From: Paracoccaceae bacterium
GTDB lineage: Bacteria > Pseudomonadota > Alphaproteobacteria > Rhodobacterales > Rhodobacteraceae
NCBI GenBank assembly: GCA_004153385.1
Contig: SDAL01000002.1
Span: 1 to 64,000, forward strand
DNA length: 64,000 nucleotides
Reading direction: 5' to 3'
Position 1 is the first letter of the stretch. Every line of letters begins with the position of its first letter. The position numbers were made by a program, and so were the translations under genes. The notes under the pieces were generated by a model, which searched no databases, was not told where the DNA came from, and saw nothing but the letters and a program-made list of their open reading frames with translations. Below are positions 17,566 through 27,226 of the stretch, one piece after another.

Positions 17566-18798
17566 TTAGGCCCGGGTGAAAAGGGCCGCGATTTCCACAT
17601 GCGACGACCAGCGGAACTGATCGACGGCAATCAGCGCGTCAATGGTGAAGCCCGCATCTACTAAGCTTTTGGCATCACGGGAAAAAGTAACCGGGTTACA
17701 CGAAATATGCACAATACGGCGCGTCTTGGAGGTACACAGTTCGGCAATCTGGGCTTCGGCTCCGGCACGGGGCGGGTCAATCACGATTGTGTCAAATCTG
17801 TCCAGCTCGTGCGGCAGAAGCGGGCGGCGGAACAGGTCGCGCGCTTCGGTCGTGATACGTTTGAGCCCCGAGGCGTGGCGCCAACCTTCGTCAAGCGAGG
17901 CAAGCATAGCGGATTCGGCCTCTACCGCATGCACCTCGGCGTGCTGCGCCAAAGGCAGGGCAAAGGTGCCGCATCCGGCAAACAGATCCGCGACACGGGC
18001 CGCACGCCCGACATGGGCCTGTACGAAAGCCACCAAGGCGGCCTCGCCTTCCTGCGTGGCTTGCAAAAACGTACCCGGTGGCGGGGTGATACGGGCGCGG
18101 CCCATCGTCTGGCGGGCCGGGCGTAGGGCCGCGATCGTCTGGTCGTTCCAGCTGAGACGCGCCAGATCATGCGCGTGGGCAATATCGGAAAGCTGGGTAA
18201 AGAAATCCTGAGTGACCGGTTTGCCGCCGGTGCAGGCAAACTCCACCCCCGTATCGGAGAGGGTCAATGTCAGGTTCAACTCGCCCTTGCGCGATGCGCC
18301 CGCTTCGGTGAGCGCGCGCGCCGCGGGCAGTTGTGCAAGCAATTCGGGGCGCAGCAATGTGCAGCCCGTGATTTCGGTAATGGTGCCAGAGGCGCGACCG
18401 TGAAAGCCCACCTGTGCGCCTTTTTTTGTACGCCGTCCCGATAGGGTCGCGCGTCTGCGGGCGTTGGCGGGCGATGTCACAGTCTGTTCGACTTTGGCTG
18501 TAATCCCACGGGTGGCCAGCGCGGTCTCGATCACATGGGCCTTCCAGCCTGCCACGAACGTATCCGAGCCATGTTGCAATGCGCAGCCACCGCAGGCTTT
18601 GTAATGCGGGCATGCAGGCCGGACACGGTTTGCAGAAGGCGTCAGTATCTTGGGTTGTGCAATCAGGCCATCAACGACCTCGCCGGTGATTTCCTCGCCC
18701 GGCAATGTCAAAGGGGCATGCACTGTGCCGTCCGCCCCGTGGGCCACGCCGTCGGCCTGAATGGAGAGGCGGTCGATAATCAGGGGAGCATGGGTCAT
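17566..18798 (-). CDS. TrmA/RlmD-family RNA 5-methyluridine methyltransferase
   Basis: The 410-residue protein contains a CPHYKACGGCALQH iron–sulfur cysteine cluster near residue 65, a SAM-binding ADLFAGCGTFALPLA near 270, DPPRAGAEAQ near 345 and the catalytic HISCNPVTFSRD near 370. These are the marks of the RlmD/RlmC group that methylates uridine C5 in 23S rRNA using an Fe–S cluster. The exact rRNA position cannot be assigned; the TRAM domain appears shortened. It is transcribed after the ABC transporter gene with a 62-base gap and may share its transcript. Confidence 0.88.
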   Translation of the reverse strand: MTHAPLIIDRLSIQADGVAHGADGTVHAPLTLPGEEITGEVVDGLIAQPKILTPSANRVRPACPHYKACGGCALQHGSDTFVAGWKAHVIETALATRGITAKVEQTVTSPANARRRATLSGRRTKKGAQVGFHGRASGTITEITGCTLLRPELLAQLPAARALTEAGASRKGELNLTLTLSDTGVEFACTGGKPVTQDFFTQLSDIAHAHDLARLSWNDQTIAALRPARQTMGRARITPPPGTFLQATQEGEAALVAFVQAHVGRAARVADLFAGCGTFALPLAQHAEVHAVEAESAMLASLDEGWRHASGLKRITTEARDLFRRPLLPHELDRFDTIVIDPPRAGAEAQIAELCTSKTRRIVHISCNPVTFSRDAKSLVDAGFTIDALIAVDQFRWSSHVEIAALFTRA

Positions 18799-18860
18799 GT
18801 CTGGCTTTCAGCTGGATGTGCGGGCCTGCGTTTAACAGGCCTTCGTGCCCGCGGCAAAGG

Positions 18861-20687
18861 CTATTGCGCGGCCTCGGTCGCCTCGTCGCAGCCGATAAAA
18901 CCGCCTGACTGCCGGTTCCAGTACCGCGCATACAGGCCGTTTTGTGACAAAAGCTCTTCGTGGCTGCCGGCTTCGGCGATATGGCCCGCATCCATCACGA
19001 TGATCCGGTCCATTTCGGCGATGGTCGACAGCCTGTGGGCAATGGCCAGCACGGTTTTGCCCGCCATGACATTGCCCAAGGCGTCCTGTACTTGTGCCTC
19101 CACCTCCGAATCGAGCGCCGAGGTGGCTTCGTCCAGCACAAGGATGGGCGCGTCTTTCAGGAACGCGCGGGCCAGCGCGATACGCTGGCGCTGGCCGCCG
19201 GACAGTTTGACCCCGCGTTCGCCCAGCATCGCATCATAGCCGCGGTTGCCTTTATGATCGCTCAATTTCAAAATGAACTCATGCGCTTCGGCGGCGCGTG
19301 CGGCGGCAAACAACTCCGCTTCGGTGGCATCGGGGCGACCGTAGAGGATGTTGTCGCGCGCCGAACGGTTGAACATGGCGGTTTCCTGCGTGACCATCGC
19401 GATCTGGCGGCGCAGGCTTTCCTGAGTGATGTCGCGTATGTCGTACCCATCCAGTCGTACAGCACCATCTTCGGTATCATACAGACGCAACAGAAGCGCA
19501 ACGAGCGTTGATTTGCCCGCCCCCGATGCACCGACAATGCCGATCCGTTCGCCTGCCGCAATCTGCAGGTTCACATCGCGTAGCCCGCCGCTGTCATGGC
19601 CATAAGCGAAGCTGACGTGGTCGAACCCCACAGCCCCTTTGGCATGTGTCAGGCTGTGTGCATCGGGGGTATCAAGCAATGTGTGGGACGGTGTGAGTGT
19701 GTTCATCCCGTCCTCGGCCTCGCCCAGAGAGCCGTAGATCTGCATGAGCGACATCGAAACCCAGCCCGACATTTGCGCGATACGCATTGCGATGGCACCG
19801 GCGGCTGCAACATCACCGGGGGTGGCCTGACCACTGCGCCACAGCATCACGGCCCCGCCCACCAGAACGACCGGCAGAATCCCTGAAAACGCCATTTGCG
19901 TGGCGCGATAGGCGGTCGATGTGCGCCCGAACTGGATCGCCCGTTCGCGGAAAGAGCCCATGGCGTCAAGCGCCTCGCGGTCCTCGTGTTCGGTGTTGGC
20001 AAACAGTTTGACGGTTTTGATATTGGTGATCGTATCGACAACCTGCCCCGAGACCGTCGCCCTGGCGGAGGCACGCGCTTTGGAACGGGCCCGTACATGC
20101 GGCAGGAAGGCGCGGATCATAAAGACCCATGCCACCAGCCACAGCAGCAAGGCCACCGTGCCCCAGCCATCAATGCTGACCAGAAGCGCGGCCGACCCCA
20201 GTACCGACGCCAAGGCGAACATACCGGTTTCGATCCCGCCCAAGGCGACATCGGTGACCGCCCGCGCTGTCTGCATCTGCTTTTGTGCAATGCGGCCCGC
20301 GAAATCGTTATCGAAGAATGTAACGGAGTGGCCCATGGTGTGCCGGTGCAGGCGCGAGAGCACCTGCGGGAAAATATTGGGCTGCAAAAGCAGATGGTTT
20401 GCCGCAGACGACAGGCCGAATACAAGCGGCCTGAGCGCCAGATAGAACACCACAAACCCCAGCAGGATAAAGGCATGTTCGGTCCACAGATCACCGGGAT
20501 CGGTGCCGACCATTGTGTCGATCACCCGCCCCAGCAGCCATGCCGATGCCACCTCCATCGAGCCCGCCGCCGCCGACAAAACCGCCGAGAGCGACAAAAG
20601 CCCCCATGCGCCGCGCAGACACCAGCCGAAAAACCGGCCCAGCGTATCGGGTGGCGGGGTCGTGGCGGCACGAAACGGATTGATCAT
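18861..20687 (-). CDS. ABC transporter, fused permease/ATPase (exporter type)
   Basis: The 608-residue half-transporter has an N-terminal membrane domain of about six helices (to about residue 330) and a C-terminal ATPase with Walker A GIVGASGAGKSTL, the Q-loop MVTQETAMF, signature LSGGQRQRIALARA, Walker B ILVLDEATSALD and the switch histidine in AIAHRLST. This is the MsbA/multidrug exporter layout, working as a homodimer or with a partner. No paralogous half-gene is adjacent, so a homodimer is likely. The substrate cannot be inferred. A TAAGGAGACC ribosome binding site precedes the ATG. It lies 67 bases downstream of cca. Confidence 0.92.
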   Translation of the reverse strand: MINPFRAATTPPPDTLGRFFGWCLRGAWGLLSLSAVLSAAAGSMEVASAWLLGRVIDTMVGTDPGDLWTEHAFILLGFVVFYLALRPLVFGLSSAANHLLLQPNIFPQVLSRLHRHTMGHSVTFFDNDFAGRIAQKQMQTARAVTDVALGGIETGMFALASVLGSAALLVSIDGWGTVALLLWLVAWVFMIRAFLPHVRARSKARASARATVSGQVVDTITNIKTVKLFANTEHEDREALDAMGSFRERAIQFGRTSTAYRATQMAFSGILPVVLVGGAVMLWRSGQATPGDVAAAGAIAMRIAQMSGWVSMSLMQIYGSLGEAEDGMNTLTPSHTLLDTPDAHSLTHAKGAVGFDHVSFAYGHDSGGLRDVNLQIAAGERIGIVGASGAGKSTLVALLLRLYDTEDGAVRLDGYDIRDITQESLRRQIAMVTQETAMFNRSARDNILYGRPDATEAELFAAARAAEAHEFILKLSDHKGNRGYDAMLGERGVKLSGGQRQRIALARAFLKDAPILVLDEATSALDSEVEAQVQDALGNVMAGKTVLAIAHRLSTIAEMDRIIVMDAGHIAEAGSHEELLSQNGLYARYWNRQSGGFIGCDEATEAAQ

Positions 20688-20754
20688 CTGCGGTCTCCTT
20701 AGGGCGCCACGCTAACGTGCACGCAGCATCTGTCCAAGCGGGGTCGATGCGGGA

Positions 20755-21900
20755 TTAGCGTAAAAGTGCCGCGCGGCTAAGTTTGAAATCCGACGCGATC
20801 CAGCGGTCCTCGAGCACCTTGAGACGCGCGCCCAAGTCTTTGCCTTGATAATCGGGCAGCAGATCCTGCGCAGTGACCGGACATTTTTGTGCGGCACCAC
20901 GGGCCACCTCGGCGTGCCAGTGCTGGGGAGGGGGCATCCCGAGCGAGGCTGCACGGATCAGCACGGCATCGACCGCATCGGCCTGACCCAAGCGGTATCC
21001 GATCTCTGCGGGCGGGCCAAGCGATGCCACCCCGGTTTGTATGCGGGCCAGCCGCTTGGCCTGTGCGCGCGACAGGCGCAGCATGGCGGTTGCCGGTGTG
21101 GCGGTCAGACATGCAAGTCTGCGCAGGGGGTTGGCTGGTAGGCCTGCCTCGAAATGCACAAGCGGTGCCATGGCGCGACTGTCCGCACCGGGCAAAATGC
21201 GGGCCAGTACGCCGCATTGCTGCATCGTCGCCAGCACCGGTGCCGGATCAGGTGCGCCCAGAAGTTTGAGCATTTCTGCCCCGATCCGCTCACGTGCAAG
21301 GCCCTCCAGGCCATCTGCATGGGCGGCGCAGGCGGCAAGGCCGCTGGCGTCCGGCCCGTGATCGGGGTCGCCATACCACGCGGTAAAGCGGAAAAACCGC
21401 AATATGCGCAGAAAATCCTCGGTGATGCGGGCGGACGGTGTGCCGACAAAACGCACATGGCGGGCGGCCAGATCGTTTAGCCCCTGACCCAAGGGATCGA
21501 TCACCGTGCCATCCGCACGGGCATAAAGTGCGTTCATCGTGAAGTCGCGCCGGGCGGCATCTTCGGCGATATCGGTGGAATAGGCCACCACCGCATGGCG
21601 TCCGTCGGTTTCTACATCGCGCCGGAATGTTGTGATCTCATGCGGGATGTGGCGGGCAATGACCGTAACTGTGCCATGGTCCAATCCCGTGGGAACCGGC
21701 TTGAAACCGGCAGAACGGGCTAGCTGGATGACCGTTTCGGGAGGTGCATCGGTTGCGATATCAATATCGGATACCGGCTGTGCAAGTGCCGCATTGCGCA
21801 CGCATCCGCCCACAAACAGGGCCTGATGATCCGCCCCTGTCAGCATCGCCATAACCGCCTGGGTCTCCGGCGCGTTAATCCATGCCCCGTCCAGTTTCAT
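20755..21900 (-). CDS. cca: CCA tRNA nucleotidyltransferase / poly(A) polymerase family
   Basis: The 381-residue class II nucleotidyltransferase has the catalytic VGGCVRNAAL … SDIDIATDAPPE region, RRDFTMNALYARADGTVIDP, and the ERIGAEMLKLL tRNA-head domain. It adds or repairs the 3' CCA of tRNAs in the cytoplasm. The ATG overlaps the stop of the preceding nudix gene as ATGA, which fixes the start and indicates translational coupling within an hslO–nudix–cca operon. Confidence 0.92.
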   Translation of the reverse strand: MKLDGAWINAPETQAVMAMLTGADHQALFVGGCVRNAALAQPVSDIDIATDAPPETVIQLARSAGFKPVPTGLDHGTVTVIARHIPHEITTFRRDVETDGRHAVVAYSTDIAEDAARRDFTMNALYARADGTVIDPLGQGLNDLAARHVRFVGTPSARITEDFLRILRFFRFTAWYGDPDHGPDASGLAACAAHADGLEGLARERIGAEMLKLLGAPDPAPVLATMQQCGVLARILPGADSRAMAPLVHFEAGLPANPLRRLACLTATPATAMLRLSRAQAKRLARIQTGVASLGPPAEIGYRLGQADAVDAVLIRAASLGMPPPQHWHAEVARGAAQKCPVTAQDLLPDYQGKDLGARLKVLEDRWIASDFKLSRAALLR

Positions 21901-22529
21901 AGCCTCGCCTCCGGCGGTGATGGCGATTGCTCTGGCGCCTGCATGCGGTCTGCCAGTGCCCGCAGAATGCGTGCGGTTGCCCCCCAGATGTAATATGGCC
22001 CGAAAGGTGCCACATAGAAATAGCGCCAGTCCCCCCGCCATAGGCGACGTTCCACGCGGTAGCGCGAAAGGTCTGCGACATGGGACAAAGGCACGGTGAA
22101 AACCTCTTCGACCTCGCCCGTTTCACGGATCGGGGTGAAAGGTTTGATGATTTCGGCGATCACCGGCACCATCTGGAAGCTGGTCACGGTTTCATGCGGT
22201 TCCAGCACGCCCAGAACCCTGACGTGGGACCGGGGCAGCCCGATTTCCTCTTCGGCCTCGCGCAGCGCAGCCGCGATCGGGCTGGCATCGGTGGGCTCCA
22301 CCTTGCCGCCGGGAAAGGCGATCTGACCCGGATGGTGTTTGAGGTGCGATGATCGTTTGGTCAGATAAAGGTGCAGCGCATCCTCGTGGCGCTCGAAGGC
22401 CACAAGAACGCCTGCCGCCCGCAGATCGCGTGAGGGCGGCAGGTCGCCTGACCGGTTTAGATCGTAATCGGAAGAAGGCCGCCCCGGACTGGCCAGAGCG
22501 GCAAGAACCGGAGCGAGCAGATCAGGCAT
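21897..22529 (-). CDS. Nudix CoA pyrophosphatase-like hydrolase
   Basis: The 210-residue protein has the extended coenzyme-A pyrophosphatase pattern: HHPGQIAFPGGKVEP followed by the nudix box ending ALREAEEEIGL, then VLEPHETVTSF. Enzymes of this branch cleave CoA or related nucleotides to phosphopantetheine and 3',5'-ADP. The ATG lies inside the last codons of hslO (ATGCCTGA, eight-base overlap), so this start is favoured over a longer frame running further into hslO. It is the middle gene of a coupled hslO–nudix–cca operon. Confidence 0.88.
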   Translation of the reverse strand: MPDLLAPVLAALASPGRPSSDYDLNRSGDLPPSRDLRAAGVLVAFERHEDALHLYLTKRSSHLKHHPGQIAFPGGKVEPTDASPIAAALREAEEEIGLPRSHVRVLGVLEPHETVTSFQMVPVIAEIIKPFTPIRETGEVEEVFTVPLSHVADLSRYRVERRLWRGDWRYFYVAPFGPYYIWGATARILRALADRMQAPEQSPSPPEARL

Positions 22530-23541
22530 CTTTGCCGTCTTTTTCAGTCCCGTCAGGCGTCTTCGTCGGTTCGAATCCGAGGGTTTTCGGATCAAAGATG
22601 TAATGCGCTCCGCAAAACTGGCAGTCTGCGGTGACGGTGCCCTCATCGGTGGTCATATAGGCGATGTCCTTGGCCGAGTAGATCGAGAGCGAATCGCGTA
22701 CGCGGTCTTCCGAACAACTACAGCCGAATTCGACCCGCTGCGGATCGAACACGCGGGGGGCTTCTTCGTGAAACAGCCTGACCAACAGATCGGTGGCCTG
22801 AACGCGTGGCCCGATCAGTTCGATCTCCTCGACCGTGTCCAGCAGGACATTGGCGCGGTTCCAGTTCTCACCCTCTTCACCATCCAGAATATCTTCCGGT
22901 TTAAGAAGCCCGCCTTCGCCGGACCCTTCCTCGGCCTTCAAGAAAGGCGAGGCCGGTGGCATATGCTGCAGCATCGCCCCGCCTGCGCGCCAGCTTTCGG
23001 ACTGGCCGGGCAGGCTGGCACGCCCGAAGGCCAGTTCAAACCTTGTCGGCAGCTGCTCTGACTGGGCGAAATACGCCTCTGCACAACTGGTCAGAGAATC
23101 GCCAGACAGGGGCGTGATGCCCTGATAGGGCTTGTTGCCCTGTCCCTGATCGATCAGAAGGGCAAAATATCCTTTGCCGATCTGTTCGAAGCCGGGTCCG
23201 GCCTCATCCAGTCTTTCTTTGTCGAAGCTGGCCCATGCGCGAATGCGTGCCGGGCCGCCATCTTCGCTCGGGGCATAATAATCGGTTGCGATAATGCGAA
23301 TGGGTCCGTCACCGCGCACTTGAAGCGACAGCTTCCAGCGTAGCTTCATCGTTTGGCCGATCATCGCGGTCAGCAAGGCGACCTCGGCGACCAGGGCTTC
23401 AACAACAGCCGGATAATCATGTTGCGCCAGCACCTGATCCAAAACGCCATCCAGCCGCGCAAGGCGGCCACGGATATCGGATCGGTCAAGTTGGAACGGA
23501 AGTACGGTATCGTCCCATGCGATTTGGGAAAGCGTGGTCAT
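22522..23541 (-). CDS. hslO: Hsp33 redox-regulated chaperone
   Basis: The 339-residue protein is an Hsp33 holdase. The zinc-binding cysteines are in FGCSCSEDRVRDSL (CxC) and VTADCQFCGAHY (CxxC) near the C-terminus. Oxidation of these cysteines releases zinc and activates chaperone function during oxidative stress. The ATG after GAGGAGCAAT is used; four extra upstream codons are open but lack a site. It leads the hslO–nudix–cca operon. No heat-shock promoter was recognised upstream. Confidence 0.93.
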   Translation of the reverse strand: MTTLSQIAWDDTVLPFQLDRSDIRGRLARLDGVLDQVLAQHDYPAVVEALVAEVALLTAMIGQTMKLRWKLSLQVRGDGPIRIIATDYYAPSEDGGPARIRAWASFDKERLDEAGPGFEQIGKGYFALLIDQGQGNKPYQGITPLSGDSLTSCAEAYFAQSEQLPTRFELAFGRASLPGQSESWRAGGAMLQHMPPASPFLKAEEGSGEGGLLKPEDILDGEEGENWNRANVLLDTVEEIELIGPRVQATDLLVRLFHEEAPRVFDPQRVEFGCSCSEDRVRDSLSIYSAKDIAYMTTDEGTVTADCQFCGAHYIFDPKTLGFEPTKTPDGTEKDGKDA

Positions 23542-23691
23542 ATTGCTCCTCATGGGGGTTTGCTTTTGGCCCGTTTGCGGGATTACCGTGCCTATATGGG
23601 TGCAACAAGCCGAGAACCCAAGACCTAAGAATCTGGCGGGGATGTTTCCCTTTGCGCCGAGTATGTGCGCCGCTGCAACAGGAGAAGATAT

Positions 23692-24165
23692 GTGATCCCG
23701 AGATTTGGTGAACCGGTACGCAGGGGACAGCAGTATCGTGCCCGCCCCGGAGCCTATGCAATTTTATTACGCGGTGAGGATATATTGTTGACCCATCAGG
23801 CCCGCCCTGAGCCAGAGGTGCAATTGCCCGGTGGCGGCATTGATCCGGGCGAAGGGGCGATTGCGGCGCTCCACCGTGAAGTGCGCGAAGAGACGGGCTG
23901 GAGCATCGGCAATATCCGCCGGATCGGGGTATACCGGCGTTTCGTGTTCATGCCCGATTATGATTTCTGGGCGGAGAAGATCTGCTATTTGCATATCGCG
24001 CGCCCTGTATTGTGCCATGGCGCCCCCGAGGAGCCGCATCATACGGCCGTGTGGTGCAAGCTTGAGGACGCCGATGCCCATCTTTCCAACTCGGCAGATG
24101 GCCGGTATGTGCGGCAGCTTGCGCGGGGCGGACGGCACGGATTTTCAGCTATGCCAAAGGGCTAG
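23692..24165 (+). CDS. Nudix hydrolase, substrate unknown
   Basis: The 157-residue nudix protein has VQLPGGGIDPGEGA followed by ALHREVREETGW, a complete nudix box, and a preceding RPGAYAILLRGEDILLTHQ strand pair. A GTG start follows AGGAGAAGATAT. The region resembles diadenosine-polyphosphate or 8-oxo-nucleotide hydrolases, but the substrate cannot be told. It stands alone, divergent from hslO and convergent with the response-regulator phosphatase. Confidence 0.85.
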   Translation: MIPRFGEPVRRGQQYRARPGAYAILLRGEDILLTHQARPEPEVQLPGGGIDPGEGAIAALHREVREETGWSIGNIRRIGVYRRFVFMPDYDFWAEKICYLHIARPVLCHGAPEEPHHTAVWCKLEDADAHLSNSADGRYVRQLARGGRHGFSAMPKG

Positions 24166-24175
24166 CAGCCTGTTC

Positions 24176-25444
24176 TCACTCCACGCGCAGGGTCGGGCCG
24201 TTGTATTCAAATACAATCATCGAGATGTCATCGGTCAACGGCCCGTCGGCAAACGCTTGGACATGGGTGAAAAGCGCATCCAGAAAATCCTGTCCCCTGT
24301 GGCTTTTCAGATCCTCGATCGCAAGGGTCAGGCCATGATCCAGAAGCAGGCTGCCGTCCGGGGCGGTGGCCTCGGTGATGCCATCTGACATCAAGATCAG
24401 CCGCTCCCCCGGGGCAAGGGTGGTGGAAAACGTTTCATACGTCGCCTCTTCCAGCAGCCCGACAGGCAGCCCGCCGTCCCCCAATTCTTCGCATCGGCCA
24501 TCAGCCCTTTGTTTGATCGGATGGGGGTGTCCGGCTTGGACCAGATTGACCCTGCCCGACGCCAGATCGATGTCGGCGTAGATCAAGGTCAGATAGGTTT
24601 CGGTCTGGATTTCCGTGAAAACAAGCCTGTTCATGACAGTGGCCAGATCACTTGGCGCGCGGCCTTCGTAAAGGCCAAGGTCTGTTTGCGAGAGGGCGAT
24701 ATTCTGTTCGGGCGAACTGGCCGATAGATAGCTCGCCAACCGCGCCGTCATCAATGCAGACGTGATCCCGTGCCCTGAAACATCAATACCATAAAGTCCG
24801 ATGCGCCTTGAGTTTATAGGGAAAAAGCCGACCAGATCACCGCCCACCTGCCCTGAGGGCTGGAGCAACATCGTGATTTGTGCATTGCCGAAATCGCGAT
24901 GGCGCTCCCGGATGAGGCTTTGTTGTAATTTGCGCGCTTCTGCCAGATCGCGGCGAATGCCGTCATGCACTGCACTCAGTTCTTGCAAAGTGGCGGTAAG
25001 TAATTGGTTTTTTTTAGTTAGTTCACGTTCCATACGCAAAATGCGTTCGCCAGCCTGCAATCTTGCGCGCAATTCATGCCCGTTAACAGGCTTGGTCAGA
25101 AAGTCGTCGGCCCCGCTTTGCAGGCCAAGGGCAACCTCTTCCTTTTCACTCTTCGAGGTCAGCAGGATAAAGTAGCCATAGCTTTCGCGCGGCATGGCCC
25201 GAAACGCACGGCAGAAGTCCGGCCCCGACATGCCCGACATCATCCAGTCGGAAAGGATGATGTCTGGCTGGATCTCGCGGCAGATGTTCAAAGCTGCTTC
25301 TGCCGATCCGGCTTCGCTTACTTGGTAACCTGCCTGTGCAAGTTGTGTGGCCAGTATATGGCGTTGCATCTTGCTGTCATCGACAACAAGCACATGCCGC
25401 ATGCCGGACGGCTGCGCCGGTTGGGGGCGCCGGTAGGTGTTCAT
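24176..25444 (-). CDS. Response regulator with PP2C/SpoIIE phosphatase output
   Basis: The 422-residue protein has a receiver domain (residues about 15–135) with the acidic pair D22/D23, the phosphoacceptor D66 in IILSDWMMSGMSG and the conserved lysine in DDFLTKP. A coiled-coil linker follows (about 135–180, ELTKKNQLLTATLQELS). The C-terminal PP2C/SpoIIE domain has GGDLVGFFP, GIDVSGHGITSALMTARL and LTDDISMIV metal-binding aspartates. Such RsbU/RssB-like proteins dephosphorylate STAS-domain antagonists in partner-switching pathways. No STAS or anti-sigma gene is nearby. It is divergent from an Hpt protein gene that may supply its phosphoryl group. Confidence 0.9.
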   Translation of the reverse strand: MNTYRRPQPAQPSGMRHVLVVDDSKMQRHILATQLAQAGYQVSEAGSAEAALNICREIQPDIILSDWMMSGMSGPDFCRAFRAMPRESYGYFILLTSKSEKEEVALGLQSGADDFLTKPVNGHELRARLQAGERILRMERELTKKNQLLTATLQELSAVHDGIRRDLAEARKLQQSLIRERHRDFGNAQITMLLQPSGQVGGDLVGFFPINSRRIGLYGIDVSGHGITSALMTARLASYLSASSPEQNIALSQTDLGLYEGRAPSDLATVMNRLVFTEIQTETYLTLIYADIDLASGRVNLVQAGHPHPIKQRADGRCEELGDGGLPVGLLEEATYETFSTTLAPGERLILMSDGITEATAPDGSLLLDHGLTLAIEDLKSHRGQDFLDALFTHVQAFADGPLTDDISMIVFEYNGPTLRVE

Positions 25445-25597
25445 GCAAATGACTGCGCTCCTGTTTGCTGCGGCGCCTTATGTGTGCGGTATCAGCCTTA
25501 AGAACGGATGAACAAAGAACGGGGCAGGGCTTAAATGTTTCGCAAGCCTTTCATTCTAGCGTCAACGGCGTGGGGTAGTGAAATCGTGGAGGCTAGA

Positions 25598-25927
25598 ATG
25601 ATTGATTGGGACCGGGTGACGGAGTTGCAATTCGAAATCGGTGCGGACGGGTTCGGTGAGGTTGTCGAGCTGTTTCTGGATGAGGTCGATAATGTTATGA
25701 AAACATTGGGATCGCAGCCCGAAAAGCTGGAAGACCAGATGCACTTCCTGAAAGGCTCGGCATGGAACCTCGGATTTCGTGCGTTCGGGGAGGCATGCCA
25801 GGACGGCGAACGACTGGCGGCTGCCGGACATACGGCAGAGGTAGATGTCGCACGTGTGGTGCGTGTCTACGACGCGTCCAAGAGCGAATTCATGGGACGA
25901 GTGAGCGAGTTTCTGGCCCCGGCCTGA
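25598..25927 (+). CDS. Hpt (histidine phosphotransfer) domain protein
   Basis: The 109-residue all-helical protein contains the Hpt motif QMHFLKGSAWNLGF, with the phosphorylatable histidine at H49. It has no kinase or receiver domain, so it would shuttle phosphate between a hybrid kinase and a response regulator. The GGAGGCTAGA site fixes the ATG at 25598; an upstream frame of 21 codons is open but unlikely. It is divergent from the receiver–phosphatase gene, with the two starts about 150 bases apart, which makes that protein its likely partner (inference). Confidence 0.85.
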   Translation: MIDWDRVTELQFEIGADGFGEVVELFLDEVDNVMKTLGSQPEKLEDQMHFLKGSAWNLGFRAFGEACQDGERLAAAGHTAEVDVARVVRVYDASKSEFMGRVSEFLAPA

Positions 25928-25978
25928 CCGGCCGGGCGACTGGAGGCCAATCAGACAAGACCGGGTGGCGCGCGCCCG

Positions 25979-27226
25979 TCAGATCAGGAATTCAGCCAGA
26001 ATGGCGTCATCTGTAATGTCGCGATACGTGAAGCCCGAGGCATCAAGCTGCGCAGTCAGCTTCGGGAAGTTTGCGGGAGATTTGGTCTCGATTCCAATCA
26101 GAACGGAGCCGAAATTGCGCGCCGATTTCTTAAGATACTCAAACCGAGCGATGTCATCATCCGGGCCAAGCATTTGCAGGAATTCCTTTAATGATCCCGG
26201 GCGTTGCGGCATCCGTAAAATGAAATACTTTTTCAAACCGGAGTATCGCTGGGCACGTTCTTTCACATCCGGTAGACGCTCGAAATCGAAATTACCGCCA
26301 GAGGCCACGCAAACAACCGTTTTGCCGCGAATGTCGTCGCGGATGTCTTGTAGGGCATCAATGGTCATCGCACCGGCTGGCTCTAGAACCATGCCTTCAA
26401 CGTTCAAAAGTTCCAGCATCGTGCCGCAGATACGGTTTTCAGGTGCAGTGAGAACCTGGCTGGGCAAGAAGTGCTGCAACTTGTCAAAGGGCTCGTTGCC
26501 GATGCGGGCCACGGCTGCGCCATCTACAAAGCTGTCGACATGGGGCAAGGTCACCTGACGCCCCGCTTCGAGTGAGGCTTTGAGGCTGGCCCCACCAGCA
26601 GGCTCTACAAATCTGAAATCAACATCCGGCGCGGTCGTGTGCAAATACTGTGTGACACCGGCAGACAGGCCGCCGCCGCCTACGGGCAGTATGACCAGAT
26701 CAGGCGCATGGCCAAGCTGTTCCATGAACTCTACGGCCACGGTGGCTTGGCCCTCTATCACATCGGGATTATCGAAGGGGGCCAGAAAATGTGCACCCGC
26801 TTCGCGACAGAACTCTTGGCTCGACGCGAGTGTATTGTCGAAATAATCGCCTGTCAGGACGATCTCGACATTGTCGCCGCCAAACGTGCGCGTCTTGTCG
26901 ATTTTTTGTTGCGGCGTGGTGACGGGCATAAAAATCGTACCGCGCACATTGAAGTGGCGGCAGGCAAAGGCCAGACCCTGGGCATGATTGCCTGCACTGG
27001 CGCAAACGAAATGACCGGCCTGCGCGTTGCGTTCGCGCAGCTTGCGCATGGCGGTAAAGGCGCCGCGCAGTTTGTAGCTGCGCACAGGCGTCAGATCTTC
27101 GCGCTTTATCCAGATATCCGCCTGATACCGCTCCGACAGGAAGTCGTTGCGTGACAGGGGCGTGGCATCGAAAAGCGCGCGCAGGGCGCGGGTGGCGGAT
27201 TGGGCATGGTGGGCAAAATCGGTCAT
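25979..27226 (-). CDS. ilvA: Threonine ammonia-lyase (biosynthetic, single ACT-like domain)
   Basis: The 415-residue PLP enzyme deaminates threonine to 2-oxobutanoate for isoleucine synthesis. The Schiff-base lysine is K52 in RSYKLRGAF, the substrate loop is SAGNHAQGLAFA and the phosphate loop LPVGGGGLSAG. The C-terminal 90 residues carry one ACT-like regulatory domain (QRPGSLKEFLQMLGP … NFGSVLIGIE), as in the shorter Bacillus type rather than the two-domain E. coli enzyme. It is a single gene, convergent with the Hpt gene. Confidence 0.93.
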   Translation of the reverse strand: MTDFAHHAQSATRALRALFDATPLSRNDFLSERYQADIWIKREDLTPVRSYKLRGAFTAMRKLRERNAQAGHFVCASAGNHAQGLAFACRHFNVRGTIFMPVTTPQQKIDKTRTFGGDNVEIVLTGDYFDNTLASSQEFCREAGAHFLAPFDNPDVIEGQATVAVEFMEQLGHAPDLVILPVGGGGLSAGVTQYLHTTAPDVDFRFVEPAGGASLKASLEAGRQVTLPHVDSFVDGAAVARIGNEPFDKLQHFLPSQVLTAPENRICGTMLELLNVEGMVLEPAGAMTIDALQDIRDDIRGKTVVCVASGGNFDFERLPDVKERAQRYSGLKKYFILRMPQRPGSLKEFLQMLGPDDDIARFEYLKKSARNFGSVLIGIETKSPANFPKLTAQLDASGFTYRDITDDAILAEFLI

